Below are positions 17,657-27,521 of a DNA stretch of 64,000 nt, in pieces. Both the position numbers and the translations under genes were made by a program. The stretch spans positions 1 to 64,000 of the forward strand of contig NZ_FQXB01000004.1 of the NCBI RefSeq assembly GCF_900129845.1. Reading direction: 5' to 3'. A model generated the notes under the pieces. It saw only the letters and a list, made by a program, of their open reading frames with translations. It was not told where the DNA came from and ran no database searches. The stretch comes from Cognatiyoonia sediminum. Its GTDB lineage: Bacteria > Pseudomonadota > Alphaproteobacteria > Rhodobacterales > Rhodobacteraceae. Position 1 is the first letter of the stretch. The number at the start of each line of letters is the position of its first letter.

Positions 17657-18415
17657 ATGAAAAACTTCGGATTGAACGGCAAAACGGTGGTCATTACGGG
17701 GGCCAGCAAAGGGATCGGTGCATCGGCTGCAAGGGCCTTTGCAGACGGGGGTGCAAACGTTGTTTTGTTGGCCAGATCGACGGATTTGATCACCGCACTG
17801 GCTGGTGAACTTGGCGAAAATACGATGGCGATTGCCTGCGATGTTTCGGACTATGCGTCCGTTTCATCGGCGTTTGCGTCGGCGAAGGACAAGTTCGGCC
17901 AGATTGATATTTTGATCGGGAATGCAGGTGTCGTCGACCCAATTGGCCATCTCGCTGATACGGACCCCGCTGCTTGGTGCAAGCTGATCGACATCAACCT
18001 TAAGGGTGTGATGCATGGTATGCATGCGGCGCTCCCTGATATGGTGGCGCAGGGAGGTGGGACGATCATCACGGTGTCCTCCGGCGCTGCGCATGGTCCT
18101 GTAGAGGGATGGACAGCCTACTGTAGTTCCAAAGCTGGCGCCTACATGCTGACTCGCGCGGCAGATAAGGAATACCGTGAACGGGGTATTCGTGTCTTGG
18201 GCTTGTCACCTGGAACGGTCGCGACAGACATGCAACGCGAGATCAAAGCTTCGGGAATCAATCCGGTCAGTCAATTGGACTGGTCCGATCATATTCCACC
18301 AGAATGGCCTGCGAAGGCTTTGATGTGGATGTGCACATCTGAGGCTGACGGTTTCTTAGGAGATGACGTCAGTTTGCGGGACGAGGACATCCGCCGTCAG
18401 GTGGGTTTGGTGTGA
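17657..18415 (+). CDS. SDR-family NAD(P)-dependent oxidoreductase
   Basis: 252 residues of classical short-chain dehydrogenase. TGASKGIG (14-21) is the nucleotide-binding loop, NAG follows, and the active site is Tyr155/Lys159 in AYCSSKAG with Ser in VSSGAAHG. Substrate is unknown. GTG of the next gene overlaps its stop by four bases, so it is cotranscribed with the crotonase. Confidence 0.93.
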   Translation: MKNFGLNGKTVVITGASKGIGASAARAFADGGANVVLLARSTDLITALAGELGENTMAIACDVSDYASVSSAFASAKDKFGQIDILIGNAGVVDPIGHLADTDPAAWCKLIDINLKGVMHGMHAALPDMVAQGGGTIITVSSGAAHGPVEGWTAYCSSKAGAYMLTRAADKEYRERGIRVLGLSPGTVATDMQREIKASGINPVSQLDWSDHIPPEWPAKALMWMCTSEADGFLGDDVSLRDEDIRRQVGLV

Positions 18416-19014
18416 TCAAACAAGAGATTGAGGGCAACCTGACGATCCTCACCTTGGATCGACCAGATAAAGCCAATGCCCTCACAGCAGATATGCTGGC
18501 CGCGTTAAGGGACGCCGTGCGCGCCGCCTCTGACCAGAATGCGCTGATCCTTACGGGCGTGGGTAAAGTGTTCAGCGCAGGCGCAGATTTGGAGGCGGCC
18601 AAGGCGGGATTGGCCACTAGCCCCCTTTGGGAAGAGCTGTCGGCAGCCATTGCAGAGTACAGGGGTCTCAGCATTGCCGCTTTGAACGGAACTGTTGCGG
18701 GTGGTGCCTTTGGTATGGTTCTGACCTGCGATCTGCGGATTGCTGTGCCTTCGGCGAAGTTTTTCTACCCCGTGATGAAACTTGGCTTTTTGCCACAGCC
18801 GTCCGATCCGGTTCGGCTGCGCATGCTCGTTGGCTCGCAATCTGCAAAGCGTATTCTGATGGCGGGGGAAAAGCTCACCGCGCAGGAAGCGCTGGACATC
18901 AACTTGGTGGATCACCTCGTTGAGTGCGATGTAGTTGCTAAAGCGAAGGATTTGGCATGTGACGCCTTGGCCGCCAAACATAGCCATGTGGCGGCCATCA
19001 AAGCCATGATCTAA
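18412..19014 (+). CDS. Enoyl-CoA hydratase/isomerase-family protein
   Basis: 200 residues, short compared with usual crotonases (about 260). The core is intact: RPDKANALT, FSAGADLEAA, the oxyanion region NGTVAGGAFGMVLTCDLRIA and the C-terminal helix. The typical second active-site Glu region is not obvious. The GTG start overlaps the SDR stop (GTGTGA). The role is probably fatty-acid or aromatic acyl-CoA metabolism. The next gene starts 47 bases downstream. Confidence 0.88.
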   Translation: MIKQEIEGNLTILTLDRPDKANALTADMLAALRDAVRAASDQNALILTGVGKVFSAGADLEAAKAGLATSPLWEELSAAIAEYRGLSIAALNGTVAGGAFGMVLTCDLRIAVPSAKFFYPVMKLGFLPQPSDPVRLRMLVGSQSAKRILMAGEKLTAQEALDINLVDHLVECDVVAKAKDLACDALAAKHSHVAAIKAMI

Positions 19015-19061
19015 CGCACGCGGAAGTGACAAATTTTGGCGCCTTTGCGCCCTGAGAGGGA

Positions 19062-20222
19062 ATGTTGCGACAAAAGTCAGCCTTGATCATTGGCGGCGGG
19101 CCCGCTGGTCTGATGGCAGCAGAGGAACTCTCGACTGCTGGTATCGCTGTGACCATCGCCGACGCCATGCCCTCCATTGGGCGCAAGTTTTTGATGGCAG
19201 GGAAATCGGGTTTAAACCTGACGAAATCAGAAGATTATGACAGCTTCCTTGCGGCTTACGGCGACGCAAATCAGACTCTCGAAAAGGCGATCCAAGCTTT
19301 CGGGCCAGACGATGTGGTTAGCTGGGCGGAAGATTTGGGGCAGGCGACATTCACTGGCTCAACAGGTCGTGTGTTTCCGAAAGCGATGAAGGCATCGCCC
19401 CTTCTGCGCGCTTGGATCGCGCGCGTCGGGCCTACGATCCTTACCCGACACCGGTGGGTTGGCTTTGATGGAGATGCAGCCCTTTTTGAAACGCCCGAAG
19501 GCCCGAAGGCAATCGCGGCTGATACCACGATCCTTGCCATGGGCGGAGGCAGTTGGGCGCGGCTTGGGTCTGATGGTAGATGGGCGGATCAATTTGAAGG
19601 CCTCATGACACCATTCCGACCGTCCAACTGCGGCTTCATCGTTGATTGGTCGCCGCATATGACCAAACACCTTGGCACACCGATCAAGGGAACGAAGCTC
19701 ACTTCCGGCGCGCTCACCAGCCGTGGCGAGTGGGTGATTTCGGAACGTGGTATCGAAGGGGGTGGGGTCTATACGGTTTCGCGGGAAATGCGTGACGGTC
19801 ATTCGCTTACGGTTGATCTACTGCCAGATAGAAATGTCGATGAAATTCGTTTGGCGCTCAGCAAAGCCCGTTCGAAAGACAGTCTGACCACGACACTTCG
19901 AAAGGTTCTGAAATTAGACCCCGCGAAAATCGCGCTCTTTTCTGAATTTGGCAGACCTTTTCCTGATGACATCGCACCGCTGCTAAAGTTTTTGCCGATC
20001 CAGCATTTAGGTCCAAGACCAATAGACGAGGCCATCTCCACCGCCGGCGGGCTTAGGTTTGATGCGTTGACCGATGACCTGATGCTCAAATCCCGTCCGG
20101 GCGTATTTTGCGCCGGTGAGATGTTGGATTGGGATGCGCCCACCGGTGGCTACCTTTTGACCGCCTGTTTCGCGACGGGGCGAATGGCGGGGCGGGCTGC
20201 TGTGAGCTACTTGAAGGGCTAG
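19062..20222 (+). CDS. BaiN-like (HI0933/TIGR03862-type) FAD-dependent flavoprotein
   Basis: 386 residues. The N-terminal dinucleotide-binding motif is GGGPAGLMAA (11-20), and the HI0933-family signature GRKFLMAGKSGLNLTKS follows. The C-terminal part ends CAGEMLDWDAPTGGYLLTACFATG, which places FAD. Such proteins may reduce quinones or other substrates; the reaction is not known here. A GAGAGGGA site precedes the ATG at 19062. It overlaps the convergent holA by four bases. Confidence 0.9.
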   Translation: MLRQKSALIIGGGPAGLMAAEELSTAGIAVTIADAMPSIGRKFLMAGKSGLNLTKSEDYDSFLAAYGDANQTLEKAIQAFGPDDVVSWAEDLGQATFTGSTGRVFPKAMKASPLLRAWIARVGPTILTRHRWVGFDGDAALFETPEGPKAIAADTTILAMGGGSWARLGSDGRWADQFEGLMTPFRPSNCGFIVDWSPHMTKHLGTPIKGTKLTSGALTSRGEWVISERGIEGGGVYTVSREMRDGHSLTVDLLPDRNVDEIRLALSKARSKDSLTTTLRKVLKLDPAKIALFSEFGRPFPDDIAPLLKFLPIQHLGPRPIDEAISTAGGLRFDALTDDLMLKSRPGVFCAGEMLDWDAPTGGYLLTACFATGRMAGRAAVSYLKG

Positions 20223-21241
20223 CGGCGGCCCATCATTGCGAGCCGGATCAACGTCCGTTCCATCAAGGCCAGCTGTGGCGCCGTGCTCGCTGATCGCAAT
20301 TGCAAGTCGGTATCGGTCAAGGCAGTCAACGCCCGCTCCAACCGATCACGGCCCCAATTCCCCGCCTGTCGCGCGATCTTGTCACGACGTGGACCAAAGA
20401 CGGGAGGCCGCAGCTTCCCGGCACCAGACCCCGGTCCGCCGGGATCAGAGGCCACTACGTGCAAACGCCGGAAATGCCGCATCGCCCCGATACACAAGGC
20501 CACCGGCGTCACGCCCTGCGCATAAAGGTTGCGCAGCGCTGGGCCGATTTGATCGGACCGGCCAAAGGTCACAACGTCCAGCACATCATCAATGTCGACC
20601 TCCGCCCCAGATGGCGCGCAGGCGGTGATGTCTTCAACTGTCAGCTCGCTGGTATCGCCACGCTTATAGAGTGAGACTTTCTCCATCGTTTGACGGAAAT
20701 CACCGGGTTCAAGGCTTTGCGATAGAACCATAATCGCATCCATCACATCGCGATTGGGTACGCTCAAACCATTCTCTGCCAACGTGGCCTCAATCTCATC
20801 CCGTGTCGGTGGATCGTCGTAAATCCCAATGGCGACGGCGTTTGAATGGCCTTCAACAACCTTCCGCAAGGCCGATTTTGCTGTAAGTTGCCCTGCAGTG
20901 ATGAGAACCTGCGCATCCCCCGCCTGCCAATCCGCCAAAGCGGCATCGATGATCTTCGAAAGGCCATCGGTTGCGTCCTCGACAAAGGCCACGCGGTGGC
21001 CGGGAAAGAACCCCTGCGCTTTAATTGCGTCGCTCAACAAGGCGGGGTCTTTGCGCAAGTCGGCACCGTTGATCCGCGTCAAACGCATCTCTTCGTCGCC
21101 ATTGGGCCCAACCAAGGCTGAAATCACATCCTGCCGCTTGGTCGCGACCCGCATCGGATCAGCGCCAAAGATGAGAATGGCACTATGGTCTGGATTTGGG
21201 GTTTTCAGATACCCCGCGGCCTCTCTTCCAGTCAGCTTCAA
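20219..21241 (-). CDS. holA: DNA polymerase III delta subunit HolA
   Basis: 340 residues. It is the clamp-loader subunit that opens the beta ring. The AAA+-like N-terminal domain (about 15-135) and the C-terminal clamp-loader helices are recognisable from AILIFGADPMRVATKRQDVI and the LERALTALTDTDLQLRS segment. The gene follows lptE with a four-base overlap, and lptE follows leuS, the usual leuS-lptE-holA order. Confidence 0.93.
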   Translation of the reverse strand: MKLTGREAAGYLKTPNPDHSAILIFGADPMRVATKRQDVISALVGPNGDEEMRLTRINGADLRKDPALLSDAIKAQGFFPGHRVAFVEDATDGLSKIIDAALADWQAGDAQVLITAGQLTAKSALRKVVEGHSNAVAIGIYDDPPTRDEIEATLAENGLSVPNRDVMDAIMVLSQSLEPGDFRQTMEKVSLYKRGDTSELTVEDITACAPSGAEVDIDDVLDVVTFGRSDQIGPALRNLYAQGVTPVALCIGAMRHFRRLHVVASDPGGPGSGAGKLRPPVFGPRRDKIARQAGNWGRDRLERALTALTDTDLQLRSASTAPQLALMERTLIRLAMMGRR

Positions 21242-21744
21242 GGCAGCGACCCCGAAGCCAGAATCAAACCTGCCGCGATCCTGTCGGCCAGAATTTGTGC
21301 CAACCTCTCCACCGCATCGCGTTCAGCGGCTTGGGTGGCGACAGTTGTGCCGGTCGCGGAGTAACTTGTCGTCGCTCTCACATCGTCGCCGGTTGAGTAG
21401 GTTTGGTCTGCATTCGTCAAATCCCAGCGCGCGGTTCCTTGAATATCCAAACGGGTGATATCGCCTGCTTCATTGATCGCTGCTGAGCCTTGGCTTGATG
21501 AAAGGTCGATATTTACGGAGTAATTTTCGGCTGAACCGCTCACTGCCCCAAAACGATCCTCAAGCGTTGTCCTGACGCGGAAACCCAGCTCGGTCGCGGG
21601 CGCGGTGAACGCAACAGAGTTTTGTAGCTTTCCGCCTGATCCACCTGGGCCATAGACGGGCGTAAACCCACATGCCCCAAGTGCGAGAACCCCGATCAGA
21701 AGGCCGCGCCGTAAGGCGAAAGGGTGGGTTCGGTTAGATGACAA
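21238..21744 (-). CDS. lptE: LPS-assembly lipoprotein LptE
   Basis: 168 residues. LptE binds LptD in the outer membrane and helps insert LPS. A lipobox LGAC (about 22-25) predicts lipidation on Cys25. The mature part is beta rich with the [11 protein letters not shown] start typical of LptE in this group. Its start overlaps the end of leuS by 11 bases, and it is cotranscribed with holA. Confidence 0.9.
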   Translation of the reverse strand: MSSNRTHPFALRRGLLIGVLALGACGFTPVYGPGGSGGKLQNSVAFTAPATELGFRVRTTLEDRFGAVSGSAENYSVNIDLSSSQGSAAINEAGDITRLDIQGTARWDLTNADQTYSTGDDVRATTSYSATGTTVATQAAERDAVERLAQILADRIAAGLILASGSLP

Positions 21745-24268
21745 TATTCACAATCCGTCCGGGCACTACGATGATCTTCTTCGGCGTCGCCCCATCCAAG
21801 GCACGCACCACACCTTCTTGTTCCAGCGCGAGTTTTTCAATCTCTTCCTTTGCCAGATCCTTTGCGACGGCGATTTCTGACCGACGTTTGCCGTTGACCT
21901 GAATTGGCAACGTCACGGTGTCCTCGACCAACATCGCCTCATCCGCAAAAGGCCAAGGCGTGTTTGCAATCAGGCCTTCACCGCCGAACATCTGCCAAAT
22001 TTCTTCGGACAAATGCGGTGTGAAAGGCGACATTAGATGTGCCAAGGTCACCATGGCCTGACGCTTCGCATCACCACCAGCCTTGGCCTTTTGAACCACG
22101 TTTGCATAGGCGTAAAGCTTTGCAATCGCTGCATTAAATCCGAAACTTTCAACGCCGTTGGTGACGTCTTGGATGGCTTTGTGCATCGCCCGCAGCAACT
22201 CTTCATCATCAGCCCCCGCGCCGCCATCAAGTGCCGCGATCTCTGTCGCCATGCGGTGAATGCGATTGAGGAACTTAAAGGCTGCGTCTGCGCCGGATGC
22301 CGTCCACTCCACGTCCCGTTCCGGAGGGCTGTCGGACAAAACAAACCAGCGCGCGGTATCTGCGCCGTAGGCGCTGATGATGTTCACCGGATCGACGACA
22401 TTCTTTTTTGACTTCGACATCTTGGCTGACGGGATGATCTCCACCTCTGACCCATCTGCCAATTTTCCGTCCGTCACATCTTTGGGCAGATGGTAGACAG
22501 GCCGGTTTTGGTCGTCGCGGGTTTGGTAAATCTCATGCGTGACCATCCCTTGTGTAAATAGCGCATCAAACGGCTCTGACGCTGATGCGGGCAAATGCCC
22601 AGTCACATTCATCGCCCGCGCAAAGAATCGTGAGTACAGAAGATGCAAAATCGCATGTTCGATGCCGCCGATGTATTGATCGACGTTCATCCAATACTCT
22701 GCCTCTTCCGCCACGGTCGGCGTATCGGCCCAAGGGGCTGTGAACCGCGCATAGTACCACGATGAATCCACAAACGTGTCCATTGTGTCGGTTTCCCGAC
22801 GCGCTGCATTACCGCATTTCGGGCACTGGACTTGTCGCCAAGTGTCATGTCGGTCCAACGGGTTGCCCGGTTGATCGAAGCTTACGTCATCTGGAAGTCT
22901 TATTGGCAGGTTTTCTTTCTTCTCCGGCACCACGCCACAGCTGTCACAATGCACCACTGGGATCGGACAGCCCCAATAGCGCTGACGGCTCAAGCCCCAA
23001 TCGCGCAATCGGAATTGAGTTTTGCCCTGACCCCATCCAGCCTTTTCGGCAAAATCGATGGTGGCATCGATGGCCTCTTGTCCGGTGGCTTCGGACAGGC
23101 CAGCGAAATGATCAACCCAACGGACAACTTGATCTTTTGGCGGAACAAAAGCTTCTATTGCGACGGGCGTGTCGTCATCCAACGCAAAGAAGGTGTCGAT
23201 CACGGGAAGATCGTATTTCCGGCAGAAGTCCAGATCTCGTTGATCATGGGCGGGGCAGGCAAAAATTGCGCCGGTGCCGTAGTCCATCAAAATGAAGTTT
23301 GCGATCCAAATGGGCAGGTGCCAATCAGGATTCAGCGGATGCTGGACGGTCAAACCCGTGTCGAACCCGAGCTTTTCGCCAGTTTCCAGTTCTTCGGCTG
23401 TCGTCCCACCTTTCGCGCATTCCGCACGGAAGGCTGCAACCTCTGGATTGTTCTCTGCCAGCTCCTTCGCCAATGGGTGATCCGGCGAAATCCCAACAAA
23501 GGACGCGCCATTCAAAGTGTCGGGACGTGTTGTGTAGACCTCAATCGGATCACCGCCATCGGTGCGGGCAAAGCTGAACTGCAAACCGCGGGATTTCCCG
23601 ATCCAGTTCTCCTGCATCAAGCGCACTTTGGCAGGCCAGTTTTCCAACCCGTCCAACCCGTCCAACAGCTCTTCGGAATAGTCTGAAATCTTGAAGAACC
23701 ACTGCGTCAGCTCGCGCCGTTCCACATCCGCGCCAGAGCGCCAACCCTTGCCATCAATGACCTGTTCGTTGGCCAGAACGGTCATGTCGACCGGATCCCA
23801 GTTCACCACGGCGTTCTTGCGGTAGACCAATCCTTTTTCCCACATATCAAGGAACATGGCTTGCTGTTGACCATAGTATTCAGGGTCGCAGGTCGCAAAC
23901 TCACGGTTCCAATCTAGCGACCAACCCATCGGCTTCATCTGTGCTTTCATGTCCTCAATGTTTTGGTAGGTCCAATCCTTCGGATGCCCTCCACTCGCCA
24001 TCGCCGCGTTTTCCGCTGGCATCCCGAAAGCATCCCACCCCATCGGATGAAGGACGTTGTGGCCCGTCGAAATCTTATACCGCGCGATCACGTCGCCCAT
24101 GGTGTAGTTGCGCACGTGCCCCATGTGGATACGACCCGACGGGTAGGGGAACATCTCAAGCACGTAGTATTTTGGTTTGTCGTCGCTACGTGTGGCTTTG
24201 AACGTCTCGGCCGCGTCCCACGCGTCCTGCCATTTCGGTTCGATTTCGGAGGGTGTGTATGTCGACAT
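21734..24268 (-). CDS. leuS: Leucyl-tRNA synthetase
   Basis: 844 residues, the normal length. It charges tRNA-Leu. HMGH (48-51, the HIGH motif), the CP1 editing domain in the middle, and AKMSKSKKN (KMSKS near residue 617) are visible. It lies upstream of lptE and holA on the minus strand. A GC-rich hairpin at 24290-24310 precedes it. Confidence 0.97.
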   Translation of the reverse strand: MSTYTPSEIEPKWQDAWDAAETFKATRSDDKPKYYVLEMFPYPSGRIHMGHVRNYTMGDVIARYKISTGHNVLHPMGWDAFGMPAENAAMASGGHPKDWTYQNIEDMKAQMKPMGWSLDWNREFATCDPEYYGQQQAMFLDMWEKGLVYRKNAVVNWDPVDMTVLANEQVIDGKGWRSGADVERRELTQWFFKISDYSEELLDGLDGLENWPAKVRLMQENWIGKSRGLQFSFARTDGGDPIEVYTTRPDTLNGASFVGISPDHPLAKELAENNPEVAAFRAECAKGGTTAEELETGEKLGFDTGLTVQHPLNPDWHLPIWIANFILMDYGTGAIFACPAHDQRDLDFCRKYDLPVIDTFFALDDDTPVAIEAFVPPKDQVVRWVDHFAGLSEATGQEAIDATIDFAEKAGWGQGKTQFRLRDWGLSRQRYWGCPIPVVHCDSCGVVPEKKENLPIRLPDDVSFDQPGNPLDRHDTWRQVQCPKCGNAARRETDTMDTFVDSSWYYARFTAPWADTPTVAEEAEYWMNVDQYIGGIEHAILHLLYSRFFARAMNVTGHLPASASEPFDALFTQGMVTHEIYQTRDDQNRPVYHLPKDVTDGKLADGSEVEIIPSAKMSKSKKNVVDPVNIISAYGADTARWFVLSDSPPERDVEWTASGADAAFKFLNRIHRMATEIAALDGGAGADDEELLRAMHKAIQDVTNGVESFGFNAAIAKLYAYANVVQKAKAGGDAKRQAMVTLAHLMSPFTPHLSEEIWQMFGGEGLIANTPWPFADEAMLVEDTVTLPIQVNGKRRSEIAVAKDLAKEEIEKLALEQEGVVRALDGATPKKIIVVPGRIVNIVI

Positions 24269-24289
24269 GTCTCAGGTCTCAAAGGCAAA

Positions 24290-24310
24290 CGCCGGGCATC
24301 GGGCCCGGCG
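24290..24310 (-). terminator. GC-rich hairpin between DUF3576 gene and leuS
   Basis: CGCCGGGC (24290-24297) and GCCCGGCG (24303-24310) form a perfect 8-bp stem with a five-base loop. The minus-strand tail reads TTTGCCTTTG, a weak U run. It may end transcription of the DUF3576 gene or act in the leuS leader. Confidence 0.5.
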
Positions 24311-24338
24311 GTATGGTCAGGGCAAGGGCTGCGTTATT

Positions 24339-24770
24339 CTATAGTTGTCCATCGCCGGAACGCAGCTGGCGCGCACGGGACAGGATAGCGTCTTCGACGG
24401 CGCGTTGCGTTTCCGCGGCTACGGGTCCGCTGCGCGTTTGGAGCGCAACGTTTAGGGCGCGCGCATCAAGTGCAGGATCGGTGATGTAGACTGTGGCGCG
24501 ATATGCGCGTGATCCACCTGGCGGGGTGCCATAACCAGTTGAAATCACGCCGGTAAAGGGGTCGACGCTTTGGACAGGAAGGAAGTTTAGAACATCCAAT
24601 GCTGCGGCCCAAAGATAGCGGTTCACAGCGACGGTTTCGGCACCGCTGACGCGGCTGGCTTGCTGCGTTGCGCTCTCGGTGCTCGAGCTACCAAACAAGC
24701 TGCAAGATGGAAGGGCCAATAAGGCAACGGCGGCTGCCGCTACGGTTATTTTTCTAGGTGCAAAGGTCAC
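24339..24770 (-). CDS. DUF3576 lipoprotein
   Basis: 143 residues. The N-terminal signal ends in the lipobox LPSC (about 20-23), predicting lipidation. The DUF3576 domain (about 45-140) is recognised from AVNRYLWAAALDVLNFLP and the segment RAYRATVYITDP. Function unknown; probably an outer-membrane lipoprotein. It lies upstream of leuS in the same direction. Confidence 0.88.
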   Translation of the reverse strand: MTFAPRKITVAAAAVALLALPSCSLFGSSSTESATQQASRVSGAETVAVNRYLWAAALDVLNFLPVQSVDPFTGVISTGYGTPPGGSRAYRATVYITDPALDARALNVALQTRSGPVAAETQRAVEDAILSRARQLRSGDGQL

Positions 24771-24846
24771 ACAACCCCCCCGACTTCAAACAATTGCAAA
24801 ATATCTAACGAAGCTGGGTGTCAGCCACAAGAGAAACGATTGTTCC

Positions 24847-24878
24847 AAAAAGAAAGAGCGGCCCCGAAGGACCGCTCT
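24847..24878 (-). terminator. Rho-independent terminator of the porin gene
   Basis: AGAGCGG (24855-24861) pairs with CCGCTCT (24872-24878), with a short inner stem CC/GG; the minus-strand tail is T rich (A run at 24847-24851). It lies 24 bases past the porin stop. Confidence 0.8.
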
Positions 24879-24901
24879 AACATCTGTTCTTTCAACTTCA
24901 A

Positions 24902-25978
24902 TTAGAAGGAGAAGGAAACTTCTACAGTTGCACCAGCGTTGTACTCTGGATCACCGATTTCGTCGTTTGCGCCGTTGTTGTCGTCGTCAGCGTAAGAAAC
25001 GAGAAGTGTTGCACCGGAACCGAGGTCCAGTTCACCAGCTACGTAGTAAGCGTCACCGCTGTCTACGAGACCAGCAAGAACTGTCAGGCCGTTACCTACG
25101 TCGTAGGAACCTTCAACGGAGAAGCTGTCGCCACCGTCTGTGCCATCGTCGTCATATGCTGCAGAAACGGAGATTGGGCCGTTTACATAGTCAGCAGATA
25201 CGCCAAACTCGTCTGTGCCACCGTCGTTCATTGTGTAGTAACCACCAACAGTCACTGGACCTACTGGGTAGGATACAGAGATACCTGTGGATGTGATTGC
25301 TGGACCGTCGATGCCCGCATCACGATCTGCGTAAGCGATAGTGATGTCAGCGCCACCGAGAGATGTGCTTCCGGAAATACCGAAGATTGTTGGTGTTGGA
25401 CCAAACTCTTCCTGGTATGCGAAGTCGATTGTGAAGCCGCTAAGAGCGCCGTTCACGTGGATCTGCATCGCGTCGATCTGCTCACCTGTCAGGTCGTTGC
25501 CAGCACCGTTGTCAACACCGTAAGAAATCTGAGCTGTGAACCCAGCAACGGTTGCCGACCCGACCAGCATGGCTTCGAAGCCAGCTACGTCAAAGTGACG
25601 ATCCTGATCATTGAACGATACAGCTTGCATGCCAGAAACGTCAGCAAAATTTGCTTCTGCAACAGGATCTGTGTCACCGAAAGTCAAGCTTGCGCCGCCA
25701 CCAGCGATTGTCACTGTGAAGTCAGATGCCATGACGTCGCCGCCAAGGTTGCCGTCAGCAATGTCCAGACCGAAAGATGCAGTTGCTGTCAGACCGTTGT
25801 CCAGACCAGCTGTGCCAGTTACGTCAAGGCTGGAATCCCAGTAGAAGCCGCCTTGTGCTTCGTCGTTGTAACCAAGTGTTGCTTCGCCAGTAAAGCTGAT
25901 TGGCGAGGCATGACCGCCTGCAGATGCAGCGCCAGCAAAGGCGACAAGTGCAGTCGATGTAAGAAGGATGCTTTTCAT
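24902..25978 (-). CDS. Porin (Rhodobacter-type outer membrane beta-barrel)
   Basis: 358 residues with a Sec signal peptide (about 1-20, AGAASA). The mature protein shows the alternating strand pattern of gram-negative porins and ends in a C-terminal Phe (SFSF), the outer-membrane insertion signal. It forms a general diffusion pore. The first strand FTGEATLGYN and acidic loops are typical. It has its own long upstream region (25979-26211) and a strong terminator, so it is probably a highly expressed monocistronic gene. Confidence 0.93.
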   Translation of the reverse strand: MKSILLTSTALVAFAGAASAGGHASPISFTGEATLGYNDEAQGGFYWDSSLDVTGTAGLDNGLTATASFGLDIADGNLGGDVMASDFTVTIAGGGASLTFGDTDPVAEANFADVSGMQAVSFNDQDRHFDVAGFEAMLVGSATVAGFTAQISYGVDNGAGNDLTGEQIDAMQIHVNGALSGFTIDFAYQEEFGPTPTIFGISGSTSLGGADITIAYADRDAGIDGPAITSTGISVSYPVGPVTVGGYYTMNDGGTDEFGVSADYVNGPISVSAAYDDDGTDGGDSFSVEGSYDVGNGLTVLAGLVDSGDAYYVAGELDLGSGATLLVSYADDDNNGANDEIGDPEYNAGATVEVSFSF

Positions 25979-26211
25979 GGATTTTTCCCTCGTGTTTGCA
26001 TTCCCAAAGATACCGGTAAGTCCGGCATTGAGTGTTTACTGATCCCTAAAGCCCGCACACTCAAGTGAATTACGGAGTCTTTTTTCCCGTCCGAGTTAAA
26101 TGGTGCACGAAGGTCACACACAATTTTCAAAGGATTTACCGTCAATTCCGCTAGACATTTGCAATTTTTGAGGCATTTCAGGAATCAACGTTTAAAAACA
26201 GGAGCCTGCAG

Positions 26212-26865
26212 GTGCCGCTCAAAGATATACAGGAACGTATGAAAGTCGCCGCCCAATCTGCGGGTCGGAAAGTGGACGACATAAGGTTGATTGCAGTTTC
26301 TAAGGTGCAACCGAATGAACGGGTCGAATCCGTGCTGGAAGAAGGGCACCGGGTCTTTGGAGAGAATCGGGTACAGGAAGCGGCCTCCAAGTGGCCAGAT
26401 TTTTGTGAGCGGTATGACAATATCGATTTGCACCTTATCGGGCCGCTGCAATCTAATAAGGTCCGGCAGGCGATGGAGCTGGCCAATGCGATCCATACGT
26501 TAGACCGCCCGAAGCTCGCAAAAACCATTGTGCGGATTGCTCAGGAGACGGGCAATTGCCCAGAGCTCTTTATTCAGGTGAACACGGGCGAGGAGCCGCA
26601 GAAAGCAGGCATTGCCCCAAAAGAAACGGATCAGTTTGTCGCCGAATGTCGCGGTCTGAACCTACCCATCGTCGGTTTGATGTGCATCCCACCAATTGAT
26701 GAAGAACCGAGCCTGCATTTTGCATTGCTTGCGAAAATTGCAGAACGCAATGGGTTGACTGGCCTGTCTATGGGGATGAGCAGCGACTTCGAACGCGCCA
26801 TCGCTTTGGGTGCGACTCATATCCGCGTCGGTTCCGCCATCTTCGGGGAACGCGTTCCTACATGA
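26212..26865 (+). CDS. YggS/PROSC-type PLP-binding protein
   Basis: 217 residues. It is a single-domain alanine-racemase-like barrel that binds pyridoxal phosphate and helps control PLP homeostasis. The Schiff-base Lys is Lys31 in LIAVSKVQP, followed by VFGENRVQEA and HLIGPLQSNK, and the C-terminal LSMGMSSDFERAI. The start is GTG at 26212 with AGGAG nearby. Its stop overlaps the RluA gene start by four bases. Confidence 0.95.
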   Translation: MPLKDIQERMKVAAQSAGRKVDDIRLIAVSKVQPNERVESVLEEGHRVFGENRVQEAASKWPDFCERYDNIDLHLIGPLQSNKVRQAMELANAIHTLDRPKLAKTIVRIAQETGNCPELFIQVNTGEEPQKAGIAPKETDQFVAECRGLNLPIVGLMCIPPIDEEPSLHFALLAKIAERNGLTGLSMGMSSDFERAIALGATHIRVGSAIFGERVPT

Positions 26866-27509
26866 GCGACGCATACAATCCACCCGGTGACCCACTTGTC
26901 CTTCTACATGATGATCACGAGGTTTTGCTGGTGGATAAACCCTCCGGTCTTCTATCGGTCCCGGGCAAGGGCGCGCATCTACAGGATTGCCTGATCATGC
27001 GCGTTCAAGCAGTCTTTCCTACGGCCCTTTTGGTGCACCGATTGGACCGCGATACCTCTGGCGTGATGATTTTTGCGCTGACTCCCCATGCGCAACGCCA
27101 CCTTGGTTTGCAGTTTGAGAAGCGCCAGACAAAGAAAACTTATGTTGCGCGCGTCTGGGGGTGTCTGGAGGAGGAAACCGGAACAGTCGATCTGCCCTTG
27201 ATCGTCGATTGGCCTAACCGTCCAAAACAGATGGTCGATCATGAGAACGGGAAACAGGCCGTGACCGACTGGCGCGTGATCCGATATTCAGCCGAGGAAA
27301 CTCGTGTGCGGTTGATGCCGAAAACCGGCCGGTCCCACCAATTGCGCGTGCACATGCAGGCCATCGGCCATCCGATTCTGGGTGATCCGTTCTATTCCGA
27401 AGGCGCGGCACGTGACCATCCTCGCTTGATGCTCCATTCCGAAACCCTGCAATTCCGCCATCCCGACGGTGGCAAGGGGATGCGGATAACTGCGAAGTGT
27501 CCGTTTTAG
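26862..27509 (+). CDS. RluA-family pseudouridine synthase
   Basis: 215 residues. It isomerises specific uridines in rRNA or tRNA. The catalytic motif HRLDRDTSG (59-67, Asp62) and the C-terminal RSHQLRVHMQAIGHPILGD are typical. No S4 domain is visible at the N terminus, as in RluA/TruC-type proteins. It overlaps the YggS gene by four bases, so they share an mRNA. The target site is unknown. Confidence 0.93.
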   Translation: MSDAYNPPGDPLVLLHDDHEVLLVDKPSGLLSVPGKGAHLQDCLIMRVQAVFPTALLVHRLDRDTSGVMIFALTPHAQRHLGLQFEKRQTKKTYVARVWGCLEEETGTVDLPLIVDWPNRPKQMVDHENGKQAVTDWRVIRYSAEETRVRLMPKTGRSHQLRVHMQAIGHPILGDPFYSEGAARDHPRLMLHSETLQFRHPDGGKGMRITAKCPF

Positions 27510-27521
27510 AAAGTGCAGTCG

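Noticed and set aside
22832-23686. 284-codon plus-strand open frame
   Set aside because: Antisense to leuS; composition is that of a reversed coding strand.
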